DNA of 64,000 nucleotides, taken from contig NZ_BMZR01000001.1 in the NCBI RefSeq assembly GCF_014652895.1, positions 868,001 through 932,000 on the forward strand, written 5' to 3'. This document shows, in pieces, positions 1 through 7,291 of this stretch. The notes below the pieces were generated by a model, which made no database searches, was not told where the DNA came from, and saw only the letters and a list, made by a program, of their open reading frames with translations. Made by a program: the position numbers and the translations under genes. Positions within the stretch are counted from its first letter, which is position 1. Each line of letters opens with the position of its first letter. This DNA is from Psychrobacter glaciei (lineage in GTDB: Bacteria > Pseudomonadota > Gammaproteobacteria > Pseudomonadales > Moraxellaceae).

Positions 1-93
1 TGTGGTCATGCTGGTATCCGAATATCGTTAGATGAAAATAGACAGTAATGGTAATAGTAATAGTAATGAATGCACTACATTAGTGCTTGCAAA

Positions 94-1215
94 TTAATCC
101 TGAGCCGCTAGCTGCTGTGTGTATTTGGCTAAAGACTCAAGCTTGATTAACGCATCGCCATTTTGGAGGATCTGCTGAGCACGGCTGACACCATTAGGAT
201 AGTTGCTGGCAAGCCCTGCGGTGTATATCGCTGCGCCTGCATTTAGAGCAATCATATCGCGGGCTTTGAGTACTGAGCGGTCGTTGGTTTCTGCGCCTGA
301 TAAAGCGGCGCGTATCAGCTCAAGGCTTTGCTCTGGTGAGTCTACATCGAGCCCAATCAGTGTCTGTGATTCGATGCCAGCATCTTCTGGCATCATCTCA
401 TAAACGGATATCTCACCGTTTTTTAACTCAGCGACAGTGGTAGAGGTGGCAAGGCTGATTTCATCTAAGCCATCTTTTGCGCCAACCACCATGACATGAC
501 GTGCGCCTAGGTTTTTCATGACTTTGGCGATAGGCTCACACAGTTGAGCGGTAAAGACACCAATGACCAAATTGGGTGTGCCAGCAGGGTTGGTTAATGG
601 CCCTAAAATATTAAAGATAGTACGCGATTTTAGCTCACGGCGTATAGGATTGGCATAACGCATGGCACTATGGTGATTGGGCGCAAACAAAAAGCCGATG
701 CCTTGGTTTTCGATACAGTCTTTTGCTTGCTCTGGGGTGAGTGACAGACTGATACCTGCCTGCTCAAGTAAATCTGAGCTACCAGATCTAGTAGAGACCC
801 CGCGATTGCCGTGTTTAGCGACTTGTGCTCCCGCAGCTGCCACAACAAAGGCCGATGCCGTCGAGACGTTGAATAAATTAGCGCCATCACCGCCAGTGCC
901 AACGATATCGACTAGATGTTCACAGTTTTTTGGTTCGATATTCGCCGCCAATGCACGCATGGCGCTGGCTGATGCCGTAATCTCATCGATGGATTCACCT
1001 TTCATGCGTAGACCAGTCAAAATAGCGCCCATCATAGCGTCGCTACATCTGCCTTGCATAATAATCAGCATCACTTGATACATCTCATCAAAGGTCAAAT
1101 CAATGTGCTGAAAAATTCTACCTAAAGCGGTCGTCAGCAGTTGATGTGTTTCTGTATCGGACAGTCTCTCAATACTATCTGGCGTGTGCGTTTCTTCTAT
1201 TTTCGTCGTACTCAT
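94..1215 (-). CDS. trpD: Anthranilate phosphoribosyltransferase
   Basis: Transfers phosphoribosyl from PRPP to anthranilate, the second step of tryptophan synthesis from chorismate; cytoplasmic. The 373-residue protein carries the family signature GTGGDGANLFNVST (PRPP-binding loop) and the later KHGNRGVSTRSGS segment, followed by the conserved NPIRRELKSRTIFNILGPLTNPA stretch at about two thirds of the length. About 25-30 residues precede the helical N-terminal domain, a little longer than typical proteins of 340-350 residues. It lies 83-84 bp downstream of trpG in the same direction, so the two are probably co-transcribed; trpC would be expected just beyond the left edge. The ATG at 1215 was kept because no better-placed start exists nearby. 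Confidence 0.96.
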   Translation of the reverse strand: MSTTKIEETHTPDSIERLSDTETHQLLTTALGRIFQHIDLTFDEMYQVMLIIMQGRCSDAMMGAILTGLRMKGESIDEITASASAMRALAANIEPKNCEHLVDIVGTGGDGANLFNVSTASAFVVAAAGAQVAKHGNRGVSTRSGSSDLLEQAGISLSLTPEQAKDCIENQGIGFLFAPNHHSAMRYANPIRRELKSRTIFNILGPLTNPAGTPNLVIGVFTAQLCEPIAKVMKNLGARHVMVVGAKDGLDEISLATSTTVAELKNGEISVYEMMPEDAGIESQTLIGLDVDSPEQSLELIRAALSGAETNDRSVLKARDMIALNAGAAIYTAGLASNYPNGVSRAQQILQNGDALIKLESLAKYTQQLAAQD

Positions 1216-1298
1216 TATGGTCTCGCTTAATTTTATTTTTTATATGGATCTATAAGGGATTTGGAATAGAGTAATCAAAGCAAGTACTTTAGTCAAAA

Positions 1299-1922
1299 CT
1301 AACCGACTTGCGGTAGCTTGTCTGAGGCTAGTACAGCCAGATTATGAGTCTGCAAAAAGTTGTTGAGTAGCTGATAGCCGGCCTCGCTCAAGATAGATTC
1401 AGGATGGAACTGTACGCCTTCTATAGCAAGTTTTTTATGACGGATACCCATGATTTCCTCAATGCTGCCATCAATATTTTGTGTCCATGCGGTCAGCTCA
1501 AGACAATCGGGCAAACTGACCTTATCAATGACGAGCGAATGATAACGCGTGACTTGTGAGGGATTAGGTAGGCCTGAAAATACGCCTGTGCCATTGTGGT
1601 AAACGGCGGATAGACGTCCGTGCATCACTTCACCTGCTTTGACGACCTGTCCGCCAAATGCCTGCCCAATGGCTTGATGTCCCAAGCAAATGCCCAGTAT
1701 AGGGATAATACCTTTAAAAGTCTCAATGACGGCTAACGAAATACCAGCGCGGGATGGGTCACACGGTCCTGGACCAATGACAATGGCATTGGGAGCTAAG
1801 ACCTTAATTTGATCGATGGTAATCTGATCGTTACGCCACACAGTGATGTCCTGCTGCAACTCACCGAAGTACTGTACAATATTGTACGTAAAGCTGTCGT
1901 AATTATCGATCATTAGAATCAT
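1299..1922 (-). CDS. trpG: Anthranilate/aminodeoxychorismate synthase glutaminase subunit
   Basis: Glutamine amidotransferase subunit that feeds ammonia to the chorismate-using partner TrpE (and often PabB, so it may be amphibolic). The class I triad is visible: nucleophile Cys in [15 protein letters not shown], and the His/Glu pair in GVQFHPESI near the C-terminus. The reading frame extends upstream to a TTG at 1931, but I choose the ATG at 1922 because the protein then begins [14 protein letters not shown], exactly where family members start; 207 residues is a normal length. It is first in a minus-strand trpG-trpD pair. A TTGACA-like box on the minus strand at about 2003-2008 could be part of its promoter, but the matching -10 is weak and I see no Trp-codon leader peptide. 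Confidence 0.95.
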   Translation of the reverse strand: MILMIDNYDSFTYNIVQYFGELQQDITVWRNDQITIDQIKVLAPNAIVIGPGPCDPSRAGISLAVIETFKGIIPILGICLGHQAIGQAFGGQVVKAGEVMHGRLSAVYHNGTGVFSGLPNPSQVTRYHSLVIDKVSLPDCLELTAWTQNIDGSIEEIMGIRHKKLAIEGVQFHPESILSEAGYQLLNNFLQTHNLAVLASDKLPQVG

Positions 1923-2136
1923 TGTGTTCAACTTACTGATTTTTAGGTGTTTCTATAGTTGAATTTGTCTGCGCTGCTATTGCCTGCACTGCTATGGGTT
2001 ACTGTCAATGCTTGATGCCATACCACTATAGGGGTAACAGCTGCTACTGTGGGATGCCGTTATCTTACCATTATTTCGTGCTCTATCAAATATGGCGCAT
2101 AATGATTGGATTACTAAATAACTCTAGATATTAAAT

Positions 2137-2194
2137 CGCACCAAAAGAAAGCAGTTTATTACTATTATATTAATAATCACACTAATTTGGTGCA
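2137..2194 (+). promoter_or_regulatory. Two NtrC-like binding sites upstream of glnA
   Basis: Two 17-bp dyads fit the NtrC pattern TGCAC-N7-GTGCA: 2137-2153 (CGCAC-N7-AAGCA) and 2178-2194 (CACAC-N7-GTGCA, with a perfect right half). Their centres are 41 bp apart, close to four helical turns, which would put two NtrC dimers on one DNA face. They lie about 160-215 bp upstream of the sigma-54 promoter, a usual enhancer distance. Sites were matched by eye; NtrC itself is not encoded in the window. Confidence 0.65.
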
Positions 2195-2351
2195 ATGGTA
2201 GTGCGGTTCATTGCTATACATAAGAAGTATTAAAAGATAATCATCTGAATAACAGACTTCATATATGTATATTTTTTTATGATAAGTCATTGTATTTACT
2301 ATCAGTAATGGTGTTGCTTCAGCTATCAACACCATTCGCTTCTTAGAGAGT

Positions 2352-2367
2352 TGGCATAGCCCTTGCA
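2352..2367 (+). promoter_or_regulatory. Sigma-54 (-24/-12) promoter of glnA
   Basis: The sequence TGGCATAGCCCTTGCA matches the sigma-54 consensus TGGCAC-N5-TTGCA at all positions except one, with the invariant GG and GC separated by 10 nt. Transcription would begin near 2378, giving an untranslated leader of roughly 320 nt before glnA. Together with the upstream NtrC-like dyads this indicates nitrogen-limitation control of glutamine synthetase, as in enteric bacteria. Confidence 0.8.
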
Positions 2368-2629
2368 GTTATGCTGTTATGATTATTTGTGACCAAAAAG
2401 AGACAGGTCTAAAAATAATTATTAACAAGTGCCTGAAGAGTTCAGCATTATGAGTTATATATTGCTAGAATAACGTTAGAATTGACTTGGCGTATTTTTA
2501 GACCATTGAGAAGACTGTTGGTCTGATTGAAAAAACGCTTTAGATGAGTATCTTGACTAATACGCTGAATAGTGCTGATAATAAGCAGAATATCGTATGC
2601 ATTATTTCAGTATCAAAAGCACATCTAAC

Positions 2630-2645
2630 ATTCTTGAACAAGAAT
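2630..2645. repeat. 16-bp palindrome in the glnA leader
   Basis: ATTCTTG-AA-CAAGAAT is a perfect 7-bp inverted repeat with a 2-nt centre, 55 bp before the glnA start codon. It could be an operator for a dimeric regulator acting on a second, proximal promoter, or a short RNA hairpin too tight to fold well. I do not recognise the site. Confidence 0.4.
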
Positions 2646-2700
2646 ACTGCACTCATAATTTTAAATCGCAATCAAGTGATCAACACAACGGAGACTATTC

Positions 2701-4110
2701 ATGTCGAATAAACTATTAGATCTTATCCAATCCTCTAATGCTAAATGGGTTGACTTTCGCTTCACCGATACACGCGGTAAAGAACAGCACATCAGCTTCC
2801 CAGCGCATAGCGTTGACGAAGATGTGATGGAAGATGGCAAAATGTTCGATGGCTCATCTATCGCTGGCTGGAAAGGTATTGAAGCGTCAGATATGATCTT
2901 GCGTCCTGATCCAGAAACGGCTTTTCTAGACCCGTTCTTTGATGCGGTCACTGTTGTGGTCACTTGTGACATCATCGAGCCATCAACGCTACAGGGCTAC
3001 GATCGTGACCCACGTTCTATCGCTCGCCGCGCTGAAGAATATTTGAAGTCTACTGGTATTGGTGATACTGCCTACTTCGGTCCTGAGCCTGAATTCTTTG
3101 TATTCGATGACGTTAAATGGTCAATCGATATGTCTGGCGTTAGTCATAAAATCACTGCTGAAGAAGCAGCATGGTCGACTGGCGAGACTTACGAGTGGGG
3201 CAACATGGCGCATCGTCCGCGTGTTAAAGGCGGCTATTTCCCAGTACCACCAATCGATAGCTCACACGATATGCGTGCTGTTATGTGTGAACGCATCGAA
3301 GAAATCGTTGGCGAAGGCACAGTTGAAGTGCATCATCACGAAGTTGCTTCTTGCCAGTCTGAGATTGGTGTGGCATTCAACACCATGGTTCGTAAAGCAG
3401 ATGAAGTTCAGCAATTGAAATACGTTGTTCATAACGTTGCGCATCAGTTTGGCAAAACAGCTACCTTTATGCCTAAGCCAATCGTCGGTGATAACGGTTC
3501 AGGTATGCACGTACATATGTCTATCTCAAAAGACGGCGTAAACACATTCTCAGGTGATGAGTATGCTGGTCTATCTGAAACAGCATTGTACTTTATCGGT
3601 GGTATTATCAAGCATGCTCGTGCATTGAACGCGATTACCAACCCGTCAACGAACAGTTATAAGCGTCTAGTACCACATTACGAAGCGCCTATTAAACTTG
3701 CTTATTCAGCGTCTAACCGTTCAGCATCTATTCGTATTCCACACGTGAGCAGCCCTAAAGCGGTACGTGTTGAAGCACGTTTCCCTGATCCAACGGCTAA
3801 CCCATATCTAGCGTTTGCTGCATTGTTGATGGCTGGCCTTGACGGTATCCAGAACAAGATGCATCCAGGTGAAGCCGCTGACAAAAATTTATATGACTTG
3901 CCACCAGAAGAAGAAGCACAAATCCCAACGGTTGCAGAAAGCTTAGATGTAGCGTTACAAGCGTTGCGTGATGACCATGACTTCTTGTTAAAAGGTGATG
4001 TATTCACTGAAGATATGCTAGAAGCGTTTATTGCTTTGAAAGAAGAAGAAGTACAACGTCTGAACGTGACTGTACATCCTGTTGAGTTTGACATGTATTA
4101 CAGCTGCTAA
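2701..4110 (+). CDS. glnA: Glutamine synthetase, type I
   Basis: Makes glutamine from glutamate, ammonia and ATP; the dodecameric cytoplasmic enzyme is the main entry of ammonia under nitrogen limitation. At 469 residues it equals the standard GSI-beta length. Visible motifs are [16 protein letters not shown] near residue 60, the metal-binding [25 protein letters not shown], the ATP-binding [17 protein letters not shown] and, at Tyr398, the NLYDLPP loop that is adenylylated by GlnE in this subclass. The start is set by CGGAG 7 nt before the ATG. A sigma-54 promoter and NtrC-like sites lie upstream, so transcription is very likely nitrogen controlled and activity additionally controlled by adenylylation. 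Confidence 0.98.
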   Translation: MSNKLLDLIQSSNAKWVDFRFTDTRGKEQHISFPAHSVDEDVMEDGKMFDGSSIAGWKGIEASDMILRPDPETAFLDPFFDAVTVVVTCDIIEPSTLQGYDRDPRSIARRAEEYLKSTGIGDTAYFGPEPEFFVFDDVKWSIDMSGVSHKITAEEAAWSTGETYEWGNMAHRPRVKGGYFPVPPIDSSHDMRAVMCERIEEIVGEGTVEVHHHEVASCQSEIGVAFNTMVRKADEVQQLKYVVHNVAHQFGKTATFMPKPIVGDNGSGMHVHMSISKDGVNTFSGDEYAGLSETALYFIGGIIKHARALNAITNPSTNSYKRLVPHYEAPIKLAYSASNRSASIRIPHVSSPKAVRVEARFPDPTANPYLAFAALLMAGLDGIQNKMHPGEAADKNLYDLPPEEEAQIPTVAESLDVALQALRDDHDFLLKGDVFTEDMLEAFIALKEEEVQRLNVTVHPVEFDMYYSC

Positions 4111-4144
4111 TTTATAGCGTAGACTCAATATTGTTTTAATGAAT

Positions 4145-4180
4145 AAAAACCAGTTAAGTAACTCTTAGCTGGTTTTTTTA
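4145..4180 (+). terminator. Rho-independent terminator after glnA
   Basis: Stem AACCAG(T/C)TAAG pairs with CTTAGCTGGTT around a 5-nt loop and is followed by a run of T; it sits 35 bp after the glnA stop codon and separates glnA from the DUF4124 gene. Confidence 0.85.
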
Positions 4181-4313
4181 TGTCTGCGAATAAAGCGCAC
4201 AAGATAAATGAATAACATTTCTCCAAAATCACTACTGATTTCGACTTGAAAGTATCGCATAATGGTTATTATAAAAGTATATTAATAGTAGACACTAATT
4301 AGGTTGACTGATT

Positions 4314-5081
4314 ATGATTTCATTATCAAAACTGAATGTTTCGAAAGGCCATGTGAAGGTAGGGCTATTGACGATCACTGCCATAGCCAGTCTCTGTGCG
4401 CCTTTAGCAAATGCTGCACCCATTTATAAAGTGGTCGACGAGCAAACAGGTCAGGTGACCTTTACTGATCGCCCGCAAAGCTATGAGCAGCAGGTGGGTA
4501 AACAAGTCAGTCAGACGACAGTGACGACAGGTAATGGAACGAGTGGCTCAAATAATAATAGCACTAGAGATAATCAGACTGCTACGAATGCCACGCAAAC
4601 CGCCTCTATACCTGCTACCAACGATGCAACGGTCAAAGCACCAATCAACTATCAACTGGCTATCACTGAGCCCAGCGAAGAACGTGCTTATCGGCGTCCA
4701 GCGCAAAGTATTAATGTAGCACTACAAATTAAGCCTGCGCTGCAAGCAGGTGATAGTGTCCGTATTTATTTTGACGGCAACGAAGTCGCTCAAGGTCTAA
4801 ATGCGACGATTGCTACGATAGATGCGTTGCCAGGCGCTCATACGATAACGGCGGTCATTCAAAGCGTGAAAGGTCAAACGCTGCAACAAGCCGCGCGCAC
4901 GGTTTATGTGATTCAAAACAATACAACTTTGCAAAATAATAAGAAGATTGCAAAACAGCTTTTGGCTTATCAGAATTTACCTTGGCATCAAAAAGTGATG
5001 TTAAAACTGCGCCAACAGGACGGTAGTTTACAAAAAGTACAGAGCAATCAATCTATTACCAATGATGCTTTTACTAAATAA
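4314..5081 (+). CDS. Exported DUF4124-domain protein
   Basis: A 255-residue protein of unknown function. A hydrophobic signal sequence covers about residues 15-35 and ends in PLANAAP, a good signal peptidase I site. Directly after it comes IYKVVDEQTGQVTFTDRPQ, the DUF4124 signature (an aromatic-Lys-x-Val-Asp then Phe-Thr-Asp pattern), followed by a Ser/Thr/Asn-rich low-complexity linker (residues about 70-105) and then a beta-rich region containing IYFDGNEVAQGL and LPGAHTITAVIQ, which reads like a small immunoglobulin-like fold. It probably acts in the periplasm or at the envelope. It has its own transcription unit, being separated from glnA by a terminator, and is followed by a MITE copy. 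No clear Shine-Dalgarno sequence precedes the ATG, so the start rests on the signal peptide. Confidence 0.85.
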   Translation: MISLSKLNVSKGHVKVGLLTITAIASLCAPLANAAPIYKVVDEQTGQVTFTDRPQSYEQQVGKQVSQTTVTTGNGTSGSNNNSTRDNQTATNATQTASIPATNDATVKAPINYQLAITEPSEERAYRRPAQSINVALQIKPALQAGDSVRIYFDGNEVAQGLNATIATIDALPGAHTITAVIQSVKGQTLQQAARTVYVIQNNTTLQNNKKIAKQLLAYQNLPWHQKVMLKLRQQDGSLQKVQSNQSITNDAFTK

Positions 5082-5098
5082 GCTGTATAGGTGCTGAG

Positions 5099-5272
5099 TA
5101 GGGCGTGTCTTCAATTCACTCGATAGTCATCTAAATGGGCTAAAAATGGCTAAATCTTGCCAAACATCGTCAAATAGCTGGTTAATATCCCGATATTATC
5201 TGCGCTATTTTTCTTGTTTGACGGCAATTTATCGCATTTTTATCGCCATTTTTGAAATGAAGACACGCCCTA
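5099..5272. repeat. MITE-1 copy A, full length, 174 bp
   Basis: Begins TAGGGCGTGTCTTCA and ends with its inverse; the terminal inverted repeats match over about 20 bp with one mismatch. It has no coding capacity. It resembles copies at 35381-35543 and 40442-40614 along its whole length (shared interior elements include GGGCTAAAAATGGCT and TTAATATCCCGATATTAT). An inner inverted repeat AAAAATGGC/GCCATTTTT suggests the whole unit can fold as a hairpin. Probably a non-autonomous transposable element using a transposase encoded elsewhere. Confidence 0.8.
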
Positions 5273-5314
5273 GAGTAATAAAACTATTTAAGCTATTTTG
5301 TTGTTGAGAATTTA

Positions 5315-5359
5315 AAAAAGGAGCAGCCACTATGGTAAGTGAGTGCTCCTTTCTTTTTG
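5315..5359. terminator. Bidirectional terminator before the SIMPL gene
   Basis: AAAGGAGCA (5317-5325) pairs with TGCTCCTTT (5344-5352), with an additional inner CACT/AGTG pairing, and is flanked by A-run on the left and T-rich sequence on the right. On the minus strand it ends in TTTTTT and serves the SIMPL-domain gene that ends at 5394. Confidence 0.75.
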
Positions 5360-5393
5360 CTTAATTATCTTACATTGGACGAACTTTGCTCAA

Positions 5394-6110
5394 TTATTTA
5401 GTCAGCTCAATGGTACCGTTGGCAGTGACTGATACAGTACTATTACCAGATTCAAAGCTTTGGCTTGGCACTGCCTCGTCTGCCATTCCTGATTTCATGC
5501 TCATGGCGCTATACATTGGACGTGGATAGTTGCTACCTGTATTCAGGTTAACATTAACGACGCGGTAGCCACGAGCGTCCCAAGCGCGGGTGAGGCTCTT
5601 GGCTTGCTGTTGAAAAGCGCGAGAGGCTTCGGTCATTAGCTTTTGCTCTAAAGCATCTTTTTTGGTATCTGAGACACCAAAGTTCAGATTGTCCATAACC
5701 AATGTTTCTTGTAAATCAGCAATGAGCTGGCTGGTCGCTGAGAAATCTGTACTCTTCAAATCTATATTTGCCTGACCTGTCCAGCCAATGATTTTGTCGT
5801 TTTTGTCATAGCGTGGATAAGTGCGTTGCTGTCCGGTGCTGACAGTGACGCTAGGGTAGCGCTTGGCAATTTTCATAGCATTATTAATGGATGTATTGAG
5901 CGTTGTGGCTAGAGTTTTAGAATCTGCTGCCTGTGCTTTTTTGTACAAGCTGGCTCTTACTTCATCGTTTTGGATCTCTTCTTTTACTTCTGTTTGAAAC
6001 GTTAGCTGGTCATAGCCTGTTGGCTCTGCATGGGCACTACCCATCATTGCAGTCATAAGACAAACTGTACCAGAAGCCAGTGCTGCTTTATTAAGTAAAG
6101 TATTTTTCAT
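5394..6110 (-). CDS. Exported SIMPL-domain (DUF541) protein
   Basis: 238 residues with a signal peptide ending MMGSAHAEP, so the product is periplasmic or outer-membrane associated. The mature part fits the SIMPL/DUF541 family: an early segment about duplicated 'test function' strands, then VTVSTGQQRTYPRYDKNDKIIGWTGQ (the family's characteristic Y-x-x-x-x-x-I-x-G-W-x-G-x-x), a run NLNFGVSDTKKDALEQKLMTEASRAFQQQAKSL written here in part, and a C-terminal VSVTANGTIEL strand that closes the fold. The biochemical role of the family is unknown; related proteins have been tied to stress and membrane integrity. It is monocistronic, between a MITE copy plus terminator on one side and the SRP RNA gene, divergently placed, on the other. 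Confidence 0.85.
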   Translation of the reverse strand: MKNTLLNKAALASGTVCLMTAMMGSAHAEPTGYDQLTFQTEVKEEIQNDEVRASLYKKAQAADSKTLATTLNTSINNAMKIAKRYPSVTVSTGQQRTYPRYDKNDKIIGWTGQANIDLKSTDFSATSQLIADLQETLVMDNLNFGVSDTKKDALEQKLMTEASRAFQQQAKSLTRAWDARGYRVVNVNLNTGSNYPRPMYSAMSMKSGMADEAVPSQSFESGNSTVSVTANGTIELTK

Positions 6111-6322
6111 TATTATCTCCTAAGTTCATTTTAAGGGTTTTTATATGAGAAGCTGTACCTCTTATTTTCTAAATATTGATATGTGTGCAACTTCATTCAC
6201 TAAAATAGCAAAATTTCTGTGAGTTGCTGTGAGAATTTTGTGACCTAAGTTACTGGGCTAAGTTGCTGACTTAAGTTACAGGGTCATTTTCCCGTCTAAA
6301 ACAAACAGTTTTAAGATAGGGG

Positions 6323-6350
6323 TTGTAAAATTAAAAAATCCTTGTATAAT
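6323..6350 (+). promoter_or_regulatory. Sigma-70 promoter of the SRP RNA gene
   Basis: TTGTAA (6323-6328) and a perfect TATAAT (6345-6350) are 16 bp apart, placing the start of transcription at about 6357-6359, exactly where the RNA hairpin begins. Confidence 0.75.
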
Positions 6351-6358
6351 TTGCACCT

Positions 6359-6469
6359 GGTGGCTCCATTGGTAGCCTCGCAACATTGTTCTATGAATCC
6401 CGCCAGGACCGGAAGGTAGCAACGGTAATAGTTATGATGTGTGCCGAGGATGTGCTGATGGAGTCGCTT
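6359..6469 (+). ncRNA. ffs: Signal recognition particle RNA, small bacterial type (4.5S)
   Basis: The RNA of the signal recognition particle, which with Ffh brings ribosomes making membrane proteins to the membrane. The apical hairpin carries the conserved CAGGACCGGAAGGTAGCA segment, with the GGAA tetraloop and the asymmetric bulge bound by the Ffh M domain. The two arms pair along their length: GGCTCCATTGGTAGCCTCGC on the left against GCCGAGGATGTGCTGATGGAGTC on the right (the longer arm lies at about 6442-6465). It is preceded by a sigma-70 promoter and followed at once by a T run (6467-6474), which acts with the arm as terminator. Ends are accurate to a few bases. Confidence 0.92.
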
Positions 6470-6531
6470 TTTTTTGCCTAAAATTTGATATTAGTTTTGA
6501 CGAAGTATCAAAGACGCTTTTATGATGTATT

Positions 6532-6560
6532 AAGCCCTTCATTGTAAAGGGCTTTTTTTT
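6532..6560 (+). terminator. Second terminator after ffs
   Basis: AGCCCTT and AAGGGCT form a 7-bp stem around a 6-nt loop (CATTGT), followed by eight T. It isolates the LemA operon from upstream transcription. Confidence 0.85.
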
Positions 6561-6681
6561 GTCCAAAATTTCATTCGATTTCCCGTTTAATTTCTTTAAT
6601 TTCAAAGCTTCATTGATTAATATAGGTTAAAATACAATGTATTAACTTTTATTAACATTCTAGACACTCTGGGGTTCGATT

Positions 6682-7278
6682 ATGAAGATGTTTGTTTGGC
6701 TATTCATTATTATTGTGGTGTTGGCAGTAGTATTTGGCATCACGATATTTAATAAGCTGGTACGCGCACGTAACCAAGCAAAGAATGGTTTTGCACAGAT
6801 AGATGTACAGCTTAAACGTCGTCATGATTTGATTCCTAATTTGGTCGAAACAGCCAAGCGTTATTTGAGCCATGAACAAGAAACACTTACTCGCGTCATC
6901 AGTGCGCGTAATCATGCTCAAGAGCTACAAGACTCTAATAAGCATCAGCCAGAATCGCTTGATCATATGGCGCTATTTGCCAAAGCAGAAGGTATGTTGT
7001 CTAAAGCGTTGAGTCAGTTTTCTGCTGTCGTTGAAGCATATCCTGAGCTAAAAGCCGATAGTATGATCAAGGAATTAATGGATGAGTTAACCAACACGGA
7101 AAATCGCATTGGTTTTGCTCGTCAGCATTATAATGACAGCGTGATGTTTTATAATAACGACCGTGAAATATTCCCCAATAACCTCGTCAGTACGACTTTT
7201 GGCTTTCGTCCACTCAGTCCTTTAGTGTTCGAAGATAGAGAAGCGATTGCTCAGGCACCGATTGTCAATATGGGCTGA
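6682..7278 (+). CDS. lemA: LemA family protein
   Basis: 198 residues with one N-terminal membrane helix (about residues 3-24) and the LemA signature immediately after it: NKLVRARNQAKNGFAQIDVQLKRRHDLIPNLVE, i.e. the conserved K-R-R-x-D-L-I-P-N-L turn. The rest is a four-helix bundle, including the conserved ENRIGFARQHYNDSVMFYN near residue 140 and the FPNNLVSTTFGF end. The cellular role of the family is not established; members very often sit beside a membrane M48 peptidase, as here, where the next gene begins 13 bp downstream. This pairing suggests the two proteins act together at the inner membrane. Confidence 0.93.
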   Translation: MKMFVWLFIIIVVLAVVFGITIFNKLVRARNQAKNGFAQIDVQLKRRHDLIPNLVETAKRYLSHEQETLTRVISARNHAQELQDSNKHQPESLDHMALFAKAEGMLSKALSQFSAVVEAYPELKADSMIKELMDELTNTENRIGFARQHYNDSVMFYNNDREIFPNNLVSTTFGFRPLSPLVFEDREAIAQAPIVNMG

Positions 7279-7291
7279 GGTTTAGATAAAT

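Noticed and set aside
1..9. Possible start of trpC on the minus strand (ATG ACC ACA) at the left edge
   Set aside because: Only three codons are visible; the expected trpGDC order and a GGA about 7 nt upstream fit, but this is too little to call.
1932..2030. Trp attenuator before trpG
   Set aside because: The minus-strand leader contains no Trp codons and no clear alternative hairpins.
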